From: Nocardioides pocheonensis
Lineage (GTDB): Bacteria; Actinomycetota; Actinomycetes; Propionibacteriales; Nocardioidaceae
Reading direction: 5' to 3'
Assembly: GCF_003725535.1 (NCBI RefSeq)
Contig: NZ_RJSF01000003.1
Span: forward strand, 124,001 to 188,000
Length of the DNA: 64,000 bases
In this document: positions 49,069 through 57,816 of the stretch, in pieces
Layout of the letters: every line of letters starts with the position of its first letter
Numbering within the stretch: the stretch's first letter is position 1
Made by a program: the position numbers and the translations under genes
Notes under the pieces: model-generated
The model's input: only the letters and a program-made list of their open reading frames with translations
Database searches by the model: none
What the model was told of the DNA's origin: nothing

Positions 49069-50787
49069 CTACCGGAAGTCCGGGAGCACCTGGTCGTGCA
49101 CGAGGGCGCCGCGGAACGGGTCGCCCCGCTCCGCGAGGCGGTCGAAGACCGTCCGGATCGTCCACCGGTCGGGCCGCAGCTCGGGGTCCTCGAGCTCGTG
49201 CCAGCCGATCGGCACGCTCACCGGGGCGCCCGGCGCCGGCCGGGTCGAGTACGGCGCGACGAGCGTCTTGTTGATCGCGTTCTGGGTGTAGTCGAGCCGG
49301 GCCCGCCCCTTGCGCTCGGCCTTCTGCCACTTCCAGCTGACCAGGTCGGGGACGAGCTTGCCGATCGTCCGCGACACCTGCTCGACCCACGCACGGGTCT
49401 CGTCGAAGGTCGGTCCCGGCGCGATCGGCACCCAGATCTGGATGCCGCGCTTCCCGGTGACCTTCACCTGGCTGCGCACCCGCAGCCGTTCGAACGCGGT
49501 GCGGTGCAGCCGCGCCATCATGACCAGCTCGTCCCAGGAGGTCCGCTCGCCGGGGTCGAGGTCGAACAGCGCGTACGTCGGGCACTCGGGCGCCTCGGTC
49601 CGCGACGTCCACGGGTGCCACTCGAGCGCGCCGAAGTTCGCCGCCCACACCAGCGCGGCCGGCTCGTCGGCGACGAGGTAGGTCTGGGTCTCGTCGGCGG
49701 CGGCGAGCGGGTTGTCCCAGCGGCCCAGCCACGACGGGGCGTGCTTGGGCAGCTCCTTGTGCCAGAACCCCTTCGCGGCCGCTCCGTCCGGGTAGCGGTG
49801 CAGGTTCAGTGCCCGGCCCTCGAGGTAGGGCACCACGACGGGGGCGATCCGGGCGGCGTACCGGAGGAACTCGCGCTTGGTGACCGGCTCCTCGCCCTCC
49901 CGTGCAGGGAACAGCACCTTGTCGAGGTTCGTGACCACCAGCTCGCGGCCGTGGACCGGCCAGGTGCCACCCTCGGCGGGCAGCTCGTCGAGCACCGCGA
50001 GCGCGTCGTCGTCCTCGGCCAGGGGCTCCGGAGTGGTCACCTGCTCGGCCGCCTCGGCGGCCGGACGGTCGGAGTGCCAGTGCCGATCGGGATCGGCCTT
50101 CACCTCGTCGTTGGTGCGTCCGCTGACCACTGACCGCGGGTGCTCCTCCGGGTCCCAGCCGTCGACCGCCGCGTCGTCGTGCTTGTGGAGCAGGAGCCAG
50201 GACGCGCCGACGCCCTCGGTCTGCCCGCGTACGTCGCCGCGCGGCCGTTGTTCTTTCTCGCCGTCCTGCGCCCTGGTGCGCACGAGCACGAAACGACCGC
50301 GCAGCTTCTGCCCGTGCACGTCGGCGTGCAGCTCGCCGTCGGCGACCGCGCGCGCCGGGTCGTCGGTGTCGTACGGCTCCCACGTCCCGTGGTCCCAGAC
50401 GATCACGTCGCCGCCGCCGTACTCGCCGCTCGGGATCACGCCCTCGAAGTCGGCGTACTCCAGCGGGTGGTCCTCGACGTGCACCGCCAGGCGGCGTGCC
50501 GAGGGGTCGAGGGTCGGGCCCTTCGGCACGGCCCAGGAGGCCAGCACCCCGTCGATCTCGAACCGGAGGTCGTAGTGCAGCGAGCTGGCACGGTGGCGCT
50601 GGACCACGAAGCGGCGGGCGCCGTCGCCGTGGGGAGCCTCGCCGCCACCGGACGGCTCCGGGGTGGCCCCGAAGTCGCGCATCCGGCGGTACGACGCCAG
50701 CCGCTGGGCCGGCGCGTTCTGGGCCGGCGCGTCCTGGTCCACGCTCTCTGCCGAGGTGTCGGCCGCACGACGCTTCCGCGGGCTCAT
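49069..50787 (-). CDS. ligD: LigD-like protein: phosphoesterase plus primase-polymerase, no ligase
   Basis: A 572-residue protein. Residues about 40-200 form the LigD 3'-phosphoesterase domain ('[20 protein letters not shown]', with His and Arg, and '[20 protein letters not shown]'). Residues about 265-570 form the polymerase domain (Asp-Asp pair in '[17 protein letters not shown]', and '[11 protein letters not shown]'). The ATP-dependent ligase domain of full LigD is missing, so it needs a separate ligase. It acts in non-homologous end joining, with Ku, which is not in this window. The ATG at 50787 has no clear ribosome binding site. Ung follows. Confidence 0.9.
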   Translation of the reverse strand: MSPRKRRAADTSAESVDQDAPAQNAPAQRLASYRRMRDFGATPEPSGGGEAPHGDGARRFVVQRHRASSLHYDLRFEIDGVLASWAVPKGPTLDPSARRLAVHVEDHPLEYADFEGVIPSGEYGGGDVIVWDHGTWEPYDTDDPARAVADGELHADVHGQKLRGRFVLVRTRAQDGEKEQRPRGDVRGQTEGVGASWLLLHKHDDAAVDGWDPEEHPRSVVSGRTNDEVKADPDRHWHSDRPAAEAAEQVTTPEPLAEDDDALAVLDELPAEGGTWPVHGRELVVTNLDKVLFPAREGEEPVTKREFLRYAARIAPVVVPYLEGRALNLHRYPDGAAAKGFWHKELPKHAPSWLGRWDNPLAAADETQTYLVADEPAALVWAANFGALEWHPWTSRTEAPECPTYALFDLDPGERTSWDELVMMARLHRTAFERLRVRSQVKVTGKRGIQIWVPIAPGPTFDETRAWVEQVSRTIGKLVPDLVSWKWQKAERKGRARLDYTQNAINKTLVAPYSTRPAPGAPVSVPIGWHELEDPELRPDRWTIRTVFDRLAERGDPFRGALVHDQVLPDFR

Positions 50788-50848
50788 GTCGCGCGCGGTA
50801 CCCGGGCGTGGCACTCCGCATCCGCGACCGGTGTCCTGGCGCCTGGTG

Positions 50849-52279
50849 TCATCGCACCGCACGCACCGGTCGGGTCAGCCGGTCCAGGAACGCGACCAGC
50901 AGGGCCTCGCGCAGGGCCGGCGTCGCGAGGTCGAGGAGCGCATTGATCTGGGCCATCGACTCCGGCAGGCCGACCCCTCCGCCTCCGGCCATCCCGACCG
51001 CGGCGAGCAGCCCGTCGAAGTCGTCGTCGCTCAGGTCGTCGGGGTCGAGCGCCCGCACGAAGGCCGCGATGTCGGGGGTCACCTCGATCGGCCCCGCCGC
51101 GACGGCCTCGTCGACGGCCGCCCCCAGCGCGGTGAGGAACTCCTCGACCAGCGGCGCCGTGGCGGCACTGAGCGACAGGTGGATCGTGGGGCGTCCTGCC
51201 CGGAACGACAGCTGCGGCTGGACGTACCAGCCTGCGCGCGTCATCGCGTCCGTGATCGTGAAGACGTCGCAGCTGTCGTCGGTCGTGAGCGCGACCAGCG
51301 TCGAGTCGGGGGCGGCGACGACCGACAGCGGGCCGATCTCCCCGATCCCGGCGACGAGGCGGTCGACCGCGTCGAGCACGAGACGGGTGAGCTCGAGGTA
51401 GCCGTCGTCGCCGATCGTGTTCACGACCGCCCACGCGCCGGCCAGGGGACCCCCGGACTTCGTCGACTGGATCGTGGAGTTCAGCATCGTGTAGCCCGGC
51501 CAGTCCGCGCTCGCGAAGAACTGCGGCCGCCGCAGGTGCGGGTCGCGGTGGAGCAGCACCGAGGTCCCCTTCGGTGCGTACCCGTACTTGTGCAGGTCCA
51601 CCGAGATGCTGGTCACGCCCTCGACCGAGAACGTCCACGGCGGCACCGGCCGGCCGAGCCGTGCGGCGTACGGGAGCACCCAGCCGCCGATGCATGCGTC
51701 CACGTGGCAGCGCACCCCGCGTGCCGCGGCGGCACCGGCGATCTCGCGGACCGGGTCGACCACGCCGTGCGCGTACGACGGCGCGCTCACCACCACCAGC
51801 ACCGTGCTGTCGCCGATGGCGTCGGCCATCGCGGCGGGTCGGGCGCGGAAGTCCGCCCCGACGTCGACGAGGACGGGCCGGACGCCGAAGTAGTGGGCGG
51901 CCTTGTGGAACGCCGCGTGCGCCGTGGTCGGCAGCACCATCTCGGGACGCTCCACCTCGGGCCGCGCGTCTCGCGCGGCCTGCACCGCGAGCAGCACCGA
52001 CTCGGTGCCACCGGAGGTGACCGTGCCGACGGCGTCAGGCGGGGCGTCGAGCAGGTCGCACGCGCGGCCCACCAGGTCGTTCTCCATCTGCAGCAGGGAC
52101 GGGAACGCGGTCGGGTCGAGCCCGTTCGAGCCGGCGTACGCCGCCACGGCGGCCCGGCCCACCTCGTCGGTCTCGGCCAGCCCCGAGTCGTAGACGTAGG
52201 CAAGCGTGCGCCCGCCGTGGACGGGCACGTCGGCGGCCTGCATCTGGTGCAGCCGCGCGAGCAGGTCGCTGGTGGTCAC
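50849..52279 (-). CDS. PLP-dependent lyase/decarboxylase, sphingosine-1-phosphate-lyase-like
   Basis: A 476-residue fold-type-I PLP enzyme. The cofactor Lys is in 'SVDLHKYGYAPKGTSVLLHR', the form seen in S1P lyases, and 'VTSGGTESVLLAVQAARDAR' and 'HVDACIGGWVLPYAARLG' bind PLP. The C-terminal 80 residues are an extra Asp/Gly-rich segment. It may cleave phosphorylated amino alcohols or decarboxylate an amino acid. The GTG start overlaps the stop of the upstream transporter gene by four bases, so the two act together, perhaps on an imported substrate. Confidence 0.83.
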   Translation of the reverse strand: MTTSDLLARLHQMQAADVPVHGGRTLAYVYDSGLAETDEVGRAAVAAYAGSNGLDPTAFPSLLQMENDLVGRACDLLDAPPDAVGTVTSGGTESVLLAVQAARDARPEVERPEMVLPTTAHAAFHKAAHYFGVRPVLVDVGADFRARPAAMADAIGDSTVLVVVSAPSYAHGVVDPVREIAGAAAARGVRCHVDACIGGWVLPYAARLGRPVPPWTFSVEGVTSISVDLHKYGYAPKGTSVLLHRDPHLRRPQFFASADWPGYTMLNSTIQSTKSGGPLAGAWAVVNTIGDDGYLELTRLVLDAVDRLVAGIGEIGPLSVVAAPDSTLVALTTDDSCDVFTITDAMTRAGWYVQPQLSFRAGRPTIHLSLSAATAPLVEEFLTALGAAVDEAVAAGPIEVTPDIAAFVRALDPDDLSDDDFDGLLAAVGMAGGGGVGLPESMAQINALLDLATPALREALLVAFLDRLTRPVRAVR

Positions 52280-53604
52280 GGGGTGAGTGCCTCCTCGACG
52301 ACGTCGGCCCCGAGGTCGTAGCGGCGCAGCCAGAGCAGGCTGACCATCGTGAGGACCGCGGGCAGCGCCGAGAACCCGAGCACGATCGCCGTGATCGCGG
52401 AGGACGGCTGGGCCGCCCCTCCCGTGGTGGACGAGTGGTAGCCGCCCAGGGCGAGCACCAGGCCGTAGACGCCCGGGCCGAGCGCGAGGCCGAGGGTCTC
52501 GCCGGCGGTCCAGACGCCGGTGTACACACCGGCGCGGTTGACCCCGGTCCGGCGGGCGTCGACGGCGGCCGTGTCGGGCAGCATCGCCATCGGGAACATC
52601 TGCGCGCCGGCGTAGCCGGCGCCGACCAGGGCGGTGGCCACGAAGACCAGCGCGTGCGGGGCGCTCCGAGCGCCGATGAGCACGCACGCACCGGTGGCGA
52701 GCACGAGCGAGGCGGCGATGTAGCCGCGCTTCTTCCCGATCCGCTGGCCGACGAGGTTCCACACCGGCGTCAGCACGAGCGCCGGGCCGACGAAGCAGAC
52801 GAACAGGATCGTCGAGAGCTCCTTGTCGCCGAGGACCCAGCGCGAGACGTAGTCGACGCCGGCGAGCATCGCTCCGGTCGCCAGCGCCTGCAGCACGAAC
52901 GTCGTCAGCAGCAGCCGGAAGTCCCGCGCCTCGGCCACCACGCGCAGCTGGTCGCGCAGGGTGCCCTCGCCGGCGGTCGCCCGGCCGACGCGGGCCGGTA
53001 CGGTGCCGACGTACGCGCCGACGACCCCGACGACCAGGATCACCGCGACCACCAGCCCCATCACCCGGTAGCCGGCCCGACCGTCGAACGCGTTGCGGAT
53101 CGCCGGCGCGCTGGCGCCGCTGAGCAGGATCGCGAACGCGAGGATCGCGACCCGCCAGGTCATCAGGCGGGTGCGCTCGGCGTACGAGTCGGTGATCTCG
53201 GCCGGCATCGCGACGTACGGGACCTGGAAGAACGCGTACGCCGTCGCGCAGCCGACGAACAGCACCAGCACCCACAGCGCGTCGAGTGCCGTCGATCCCA
53301 GGTCGGGCCCGGCGAACAGCAGCGCGAAGCAGGCCGCCAGGAGCAGCCCGCCCCGCAGCAGGAACGGGCGGCGTGGGCCGCGCGGGTCGTCGGTGCGGTC
53401 GCTGATCCGCCCGGCGATCGGGTTCAGCACGACGTCCCAGGCCTTCGGGAGCAGCACGATCAGGCCGGCCACCGCTGCCGCCACGCCCAGCGTGTCGGTC
53501 AGGTAGGGCAGCAGCATGAGACCGGGCACGGTGCCGAAGGTGCCGGTGGCCACCGACCCGAGCCCGTAGCCCACCCGGACGCGACGGGGGAGCAGGTCGG
53601 TCAC
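52276..53604 (-). CDS. MFS (GPH-type) transporter
   Basis: A 442-residue membrane transporter with about 12 helices. 'YGLGSVATGTFGTVPGLMLL' near the start, 'DRTDDPRGPRRPFLL' after helix 2 and 'YAFFQVPYVAMPAEITDSYA' are typical of the glycoside-pentoside-hexuronide (MFS_2) group, which use sodium or proton symport. It is the first gene of a two-gene operon with the S1P-lyase-like enzyme. The substrate is unknown; a sugar or a lysolipid-like molecule would both fit the family. Confidence 0.87.
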   Translation of the reverse strand: MTDLLPRRVRVGYGLGSVATGTFGTVPGLMLLPYLTDTLGVAAAVAGLIVLLPKAWDVVLNPIAGRISDRTDDPRGPRRPFLLRGGLLLAACFALLFAGPDLGSTALDALWVLVLFVGCATAYAFFQVPYVAMPAEITDSYAERTRLMTWRVAILAFAILLSGASAPAIRNAFDGRAGYRVMGLVVAVILVVGVVGAYVGTVPARVGRATAGEGTLRDQLRVVAEARDFRLLLTTFVLQALATGAMLAGVDYVSRWVLGDKELSTILFVCFVGPALVLTPVWNLVGQRIGKKRGYIAASLVLATGACVLIGARSAPHALVFVATALVGAGYAGAQMFPMAMLPDTAAVDARRTGVNRAGVYTGVWTAGETLGLALGPGVYGLVLALGGYHSSTTGGAAQPSSAITAIVLGFSALPAVLTMVSLLWLRRYDLGADVVEEALTP

Positions 53605-53647
53605 CCTCGCAATCTAGGCCACACCGACGTGTCGCGGGGCCGAGTGA

Positions 53648-54544
53648 CTAGCCCTGCTTCAGCAGCGTCACGATCTTCTTCGCCACGGCCTCGTGGAAGG
53701 CCTCGAACGGGTGCAGGGCGACCGCCCTGCCCGGCTGCTCCTGCGAGCCGTTCACCCAGGGGTCGGCCGAGCAGACGTCGTGCCCCTTGCTCATCGCGTA
53801 GGTGTCGACGTAGTCGGCCCCGGCGGCGGCCGCGGCGGCCTTCCACTTCTGGTTGACGACCCTCAGCGCGCTGCGCAGCCGTGGCTCCATCGCGGCGACC
53901 ACCGAGTACCGGTCGGGGCAGCTGCCGGAGTCGGGCAGGTAGCGCGGGTAGCCGACCAGCACGACCCGGGCGTGCGGCGCCGCCTTGCGGATCGCCCGCA
54001 ACGTGTCGCGGACCCGGACCGCCGCCTTGCTGAGCTGCTGGTCGACCTGGGCCGTGGTGGCCTGGAGCACCGGTGCGCAGAGCGGCGTCGGCTGGGCGGC
54101 CGGCACGCACGCCGCCAGCAGGCCGTAGGCGAGCTTGTCGTCGTTCAGGCCGATGGTCAGCGTGACCAGCTTGGTGCGCGACCCCAGGGCGTCGAGCTGG
54201 GGGTCGTTGGTCGAGCCCTGCGTGAGCTGGGGCCGGAGCAGGTTCGTGGTCATCGCACCCGAGCAGCTGACGTCCTCGAAGGAGGAGTAGTGCAGCGTGC
54301 GCTGCACCAGCGACGGGTAGTTGCGCTTGGACCGCAGGCAGCCGCTGTCGGCGATCGGGGCGATCCCCGCGCCGGCGCTCTCGGAGTCGCCGAGCGCGGC
54401 GTAGACCGCGCCGTGCGGGACGGGTGCGGTGCCGCTGCCGCAGCCGGCCACCGCGACCAGGGCCACGACGGCTAGCACCGTGAGCACAGCGCGTGCCGGG
54501 TGCTGCCCACGGCGACGCGTGCGGGGAAGGGGAGTGGGGTTCAT
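53648..54544 (-). CDS. SGNH/GDSL-family lipoprotein hydrolase
   Basis: A 298-residue secreted lipoprotein. The signal peptide ends in the lipobox 'VAVAGC' (Cys35). The SGNH blocks are present: block I 'YAALGDSESAGAG' with Ser54, block III 'TIGLNDDKL' with Asn-Asp and block V 'VALHPFEAFHEAVA' with His. It probably hydrolyses an ester of the cell envelope or an external lipid. It lies 26 bp after the paralogue at 54571-55452 on the same strand. The ATG 54544 is at the start of the signal peptide. Several Cys pairs suggest disulfides outside the membrane. Confidence 0.86.
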   Translation of the reverse strand: MNPTPLPRTRRRGQHPARAVLTVLAVVALVAVAGCGSGTAPVPHGAVYAALGDSESAGAGIAPIADSGCLRSKRNYPSLVQRTLHYSSFEDVSCSGAMTTNLLRPQLTQGSTNDPQLDALGSRTKLVTLTIGLNDDKLAYGLLAACVPAAQPTPLCAPVLQATTAQVDQQLSKAAVRVRDTLRAIRKAAPHARVVLVGYPRYLPDSGSCPDRYSVVAAMEPRLRSALRVVNQKWKAAAAAAGADYVDTYAMSKGHDVCSADPWVNGSQEQPGRAVALHPFEAFHEAVAKKIVTLLKQG

Positions 54545-54570
54545 CGTGCCGGACGTCCTGGGATCGCCGT

Positions 54571-55452
54571 TCAACGCTGCTCGACCTGGGCGACGAGCTG
54601 GTCGGCGACCGCCCGCTGCTCGGCCTCGAGCGGGTGGTAGGCGACCGCCTTCCCCGGCTGGTCGCTCATCCCGTGCACCCACGGCTCCGCCGAGCAGAGC
54701 TGGTGGCCGTCGGAGAGCTTCGCGACGTCGACGTACCCCGAGCCGGTCTGGAGCGCAGCCGAGCGGACCTTCTCGTTGAGCTGGTCGAGCAGGTAGTTGA
54801 CGACGTCCCGGTCGGCCCCGGCCGGTTGCGACGGGAAGTCCTTGCAGCCGCTCTCCGGCGGCGGGGTCAGACGCGGGTAGCCGACCACCACGATGTAGGC
54901 CTGCGGCGCCTTCGCCTGGATCGCGCGGATCGCCCGGGTGAGGGCGTCGCCGGCCTGGCCCACCTCGTCGAGCACCTGCGTGTAGAAGGTCGTGCCGGGG
55001 GCGCACGGCTGGACGAGGCAGATCCGGAACATCTCGTGCAGCAGGTCGTGGTCCTCGATGCCGGCGCCGATCGAGACCAGGTCGGTGTCCTTGGCGACCG
55101 CGTCGAGCTGCGCCGGCAGGGCCGGCTTGCCCTTGACGGCCTTGAACGTCGCGGTCAGGGCGTTGGTGGTCGCGTGGGTGCAGGACACGTCCTTGACCTC
55201 GGTGAGGCCCATCTTCTGCGCTGCGAGCGCCGGGTAGTTCTCCGCCGAGCGGAGGCAGCCGTCCTCGCCGGCGCCCTGGCCGGCGTACGGCGCCGCGGTG
55301 AAGCCGTCACCGAGCGCGACGTAGCTGCGGATCGCCGTGTCCGGCGGCGTCGGCGGTGCCGAGCTGAACCCGCCTCCGCCGCAGGCCGCGAGCGCCCCCG
55401 CGAGCACGAGCGTCAGGAGCAGGCCGGCGGCCTGCCGGACCCGGGCGCTCAC
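54571..55452 (-). CDS. SGNH-like lipoprotein with the catalytic serine replaced by glycine
   Basis: A 293-residue lipoprotein (lipobox 'LAAC', Cys24) of the same family as its downstream neighbour. Block I reads 'YVALGDGFTAAP': the nucleophile Ser of GDS is Gly50 (codon GGC at 55303-55305, one base from AGC). Block III is 'SIGAGIEDHD' without the Asn-Asp, while block V 'VAYHPLEAEQRAV' keeps the His. It should therefore be catalytically dead and may act as a binding or regulatory subunit. Its ATG overlaps the stop of the upstream hydrolase gene. Confidence 0.84.
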   Translation of the reverse strand: MSARVRQAAGLLLTLVLAGALAACGGGGFSSAPPTPPDTAIRSYVALGDGFTAAPYAGQGAGEDGCLRSAENYPALAAQKMGLTEVKDVSCTHATTNALTATFKAVKGKPALPAQLDAVAKDTDLVSIGAGIEDHDLLHEMFRICLVQPCAPGTTFYTQVLDEVGQAGDALTRAIRAIQAKAPQAYIVVVGYPRLTPPPESGCKDFPSQPAGADRDVVNYLLDQLNEKVRSAALQTGSGYVDVAKLSDGHQLCSAEPWVHGMSDQPGKAVAYHPLEAEQRAVADQLVAQVEQR

Positions 55453-56807
55453 CGCTTCGGGGCCAGGCTGCGCGAGGCGTCGGACCCGAAGCGGCGTGCC
55501 CGGTTCGAGCCGATCGCTCCGCGGTCGGGCGCCACCTCGGGCTGCGTCGTCGAGGACTCGGGAGGGGAGGTCTTCGTGGTGGATGTCGATGCCTTCTTCG
55601 TCGTCGCTGCGGACTTCGCGGTCGCCTTCCCAGGGGCGGCCTTCCGTGCTGTTTTCTTCGCGGCCGTCTTCTTGGCCGTCTTCTTGGCCGTCTTGGTCGC
55701 CCGGGTGCGGGCGGGGGTCGGCTGGGCGTCCTCGCGGTCATCGGGCGTGGAGTGCTGCGCGATCCACTCGTCCATGACGACCCAGGTCGTACGCCGGGCC
55801 GCCCGGCCGGTCAGCATGCCGAGGTGGCCGCCGGGCACGATCTCGAAGCGCACCTCGCGGGCGTTCGGGAGCAGCGGCAGGAGCGCCTTGACCGCGGGGA
55901 TCGGGGCGATCCCGTCGGTGTTGCCGGCGAACACGAGCACCGGCACGGTGATCGCCGCCAGGTCGACCTCGTGGCCGCCGATGCTCACCTTGCCGGTGCG
56001 CAGCTGGTTGTGCTTGAGCATCCGGTGGTAGAGCTGGCCGAAGGTCCGGCCCGGGTAGGCGATCATGTTCGCGGTGAACCGGTCGACCGCCTCGATCTGC
56101 GCGAGCCACTCGCTGTCGTCGAGGTGCTGCACGATCGCGAGCGGCTTGGTGATCACCTTCGTGCCGCTGCTCAGCTGGAACGCCCGGCGTACGAGCGGCT
56201 TCGGCGCGCCACCGAGCATCCGGTAGAGGCGGGTCACGATGCCGCCGTCGGTGAGCCGCAGGATCGGGCGCAGGGGCGCGACCAGGGGCACCTGGCTGAC
56301 GTCGAACGGCGACCCCACGACGGTGAGGGAGGCGATCGGCAGGTCGGGGTCGTCCGCGGCGACCAGGGTCGCGAAGATGCCGCCGAGCGACCAGCCGATC
56401 ACGTGCACGGGCCGTCCGCCGGCGTGCTCGCTGACCACCCGCACGGCCTCGGGCACGACCTCCTCGACCCAGTGCTCCATGCCGAGGTTGCGGTCCTTGA
56501 AGGAGATCTCGCCGTACTCGACCAGGTACGTCGGCCGCCCGGCCTTGAGGAAGTGCTCGACCAGCGAGCAGTCGCGACGCAGGTCGTAGCAGGTGGCCGG
56601 CGCGGCCAGCGGCGTCACCAGCAGCACCGGGTCGCCGGTCGCGCGGACCTGCTTCTGGGGGCGGTAGTGGTAGACCTCGCGCAGCGGCCCGTCGTCGATC
56701 AGCGTGCGGGGCATCGGGCGGAGATCGGCCAGCCCGCCGTACAGCATCTTGTGTGCGACGTTGCTGGCAGCGGAGGCGACCTGGTCCGGCTTCGGGATCA
56801 GATCCAT
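55449..56807 (-). CDS. PHA-synthase-like alpha/beta hydrolase with Lys/Ala-rich tail
   Basis: A 452-residue protein. Residues about 1-365 align with the class III-like PhaC/acyltransferase fold ('DPVLLVTPLAAPATCYDLRR', 'HVIGWSLGGIFATLVAADD', 'VLVFAGNTDGIAPIPAVKAL', 'VPGGHLGML'). The nucleophile is Ser in GWSLGG where PHA synthases have Cys, so polymerase activity is doubtful and an esterase or acyltransferase is likely. Residues about 370-452 are low-complexity Lys/Ala/Thr ('KTAKKTAKKTAAKKTARKAA'), like histone-H1-like DNA-binding tails. It is the first gene of a three-gene operon with the two SGNH lipoproteins. Confidence 0.82.
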   Translation of the reverse strand: MDLIPKPDQVASAASNVAHKMLYGGLADLRPMPRTLIDDGPLREVYHYRPQKQVRATGDPVLLVTPLAAPATCYDLRRDCSLVEHFLKAGRPTYLVEYGEISFKDRNLGMEHWVEEVVPEAVRVVSEHAGGRPVHVIGWSLGGIFATLVAADDPDLPIASLTVVGSPFDVSQVPLVAPLRPILRLTDGGIVTRLYRMLGGAPKPLVRRAFQLSSGTKVITKPLAIVQHLDDSEWLAQIEAVDRFTANMIAYPGRTFGQLYHRMLKHNQLRTGKVSIGGHEVDLAAITVPVLVFAGNTDGIAPIPAVKALLPLLPNAREVRFEIVPGGHLGMLTGRAARRTTWVVMDEWIAQHSTPDDREDAQPTPARTRATKTAKKTAKKTAAKKTARKAAPGKATAKSAATTKKASTSTTKTSPPESSTTQPEVAPDRGAIGSNRARRFGSDASRSLAPKR

Positions 56808-56982
56808 GCTCGGAAAACTACCAAGCGGTAGTGGACGTTACGGCGGGCCGCCGTGCATTGCGACACAGGGGCGACCCACGGGCCGACACCGGGGGCCACG
56901 CCGCGGGCCGGCGCCGGGGGGCGATCGGGCTGTGACGTCCGTGACCATGGACACCGGCCTCCCCTGCCGGTAGGCATGCCCC

Positions 56983-57816
56983 ATGACTCAGCCCTCCCAG
57001 GTCGCCCTCGTCACCGGCGGCTCCTCCGGCATCGGCGCGTGCGCGGTGCGCGAGCTGCTCGACGCCGGCTTCACCGTCTACACCGTCGCCCGCCGGGTCG
57101 ACCGGATGCAGGCGCTGGCCGACCGCGGCGCTCACGTGTTCGCGATGGACGTCACCGACGACGACTCGATGGTCTCGGGGGTCCAGCGGATCCTGGACGA
57201 GCAGGGGCGGATCGACGTGCTGGTCAACAACGCGGGCTACGGCTCGTACGGCGCCGTCGAGGACGTGCCGATCGACGAGGCGCGCCGGCAGTTCGAGGTG
57301 AACGTCTTCGGGCTCGCCCGGCTGACCCAGCTGGTCACCCCGCACATGCGCGCCCAGGGATCCGGGCGGATCATCAACATCAGCTCGATCGGCGGGAGGT
57401 TCTACGAGCCGTTCGGTGCGTGGTACCACGCCACCAAGTTCGCCGTCGAGGGCTTCAGCGACAGCCTGCGGATGGAGCTCAAGCCCTTCGGGATCGACGT
57501 GGTGATCATCCAGCCGGGACCGGTCGCCACCGAGTGGAACGAGATCGCGCGCGACTCGCTGCTCGAACGCTCGGGTGACACCGACTACGGCCGGTACGCC
57601 CGCCGGGCGCACAAGGTGCTGGTCGAGTTCGACAAGCCGAGCCGGGCGGCGACGCCCGAGGACGTGGCCCGCAAGATCCGCAAGGCCGCAACCACGCGGC
57701 GACCGGCCGCGCGCTACCCGGTGGGTCGCGGCGCCCGCGCGATCACGAGCAGCCGGGATCACCTGCCCGACCGGTTCTTCGACCAGGTCGTCAGCCGGAT
57801 GTACGGGTCGCGCTGA
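56983..57816 (+). CDS. SDR family oxidoreductase
   Basis: A 277-residue classical SDR with 'TGGSSGIG', 'NNAGYGSYG', 'NISSIGGR' and 'YHATKFAVEGFSDSLRMEL'. The last segment, with 'KPFGIDVVIIQPGPVATEW', is typical of the retinol/17-beta-hydroxysteroid-dehydrogenase-like branch, and 'VARRVDRM' suggests NADP. Its 3' end overlaps the convergent WS/DGAT gene by 26 bp. It may act on fatty alcohols or ketones in storage-lipid metabolism, which the neighbour suggests, but this is only inference. Confidence 0.88.
   Translation: MTQPSQVALVTGGSSGIGACAVRELLDAGFTVYTVARRVDRMQALADRGAHVFAMDVTDDDSMVSGVQRILDEQGRIDVLVNNAGYGSYGAVEDVPIDEARRQFEVNVFGLARLTQLVTPHMRAQGSGRIINISSIGGRFYEPFGAWYHATKFAVEGFSDSLRMELKPFGIDVVIIQPGPVATEWNEIARDSLLERSGDTDYGRYARRAHKVLVEFDKPSRAATPEDVARKIRKAATTRRPAARYPVGRGARAITSSRDHLPDRFFDQVVSRMYGSR

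Noticed and set aside
48362-50821. An apparent single long minus-strand protein covering ung and the LigD gene
   Set aside because: Only the ung part is protein-like. The upstream part is an out-of-phase reading of the LigD gene, which has its own clear frame.
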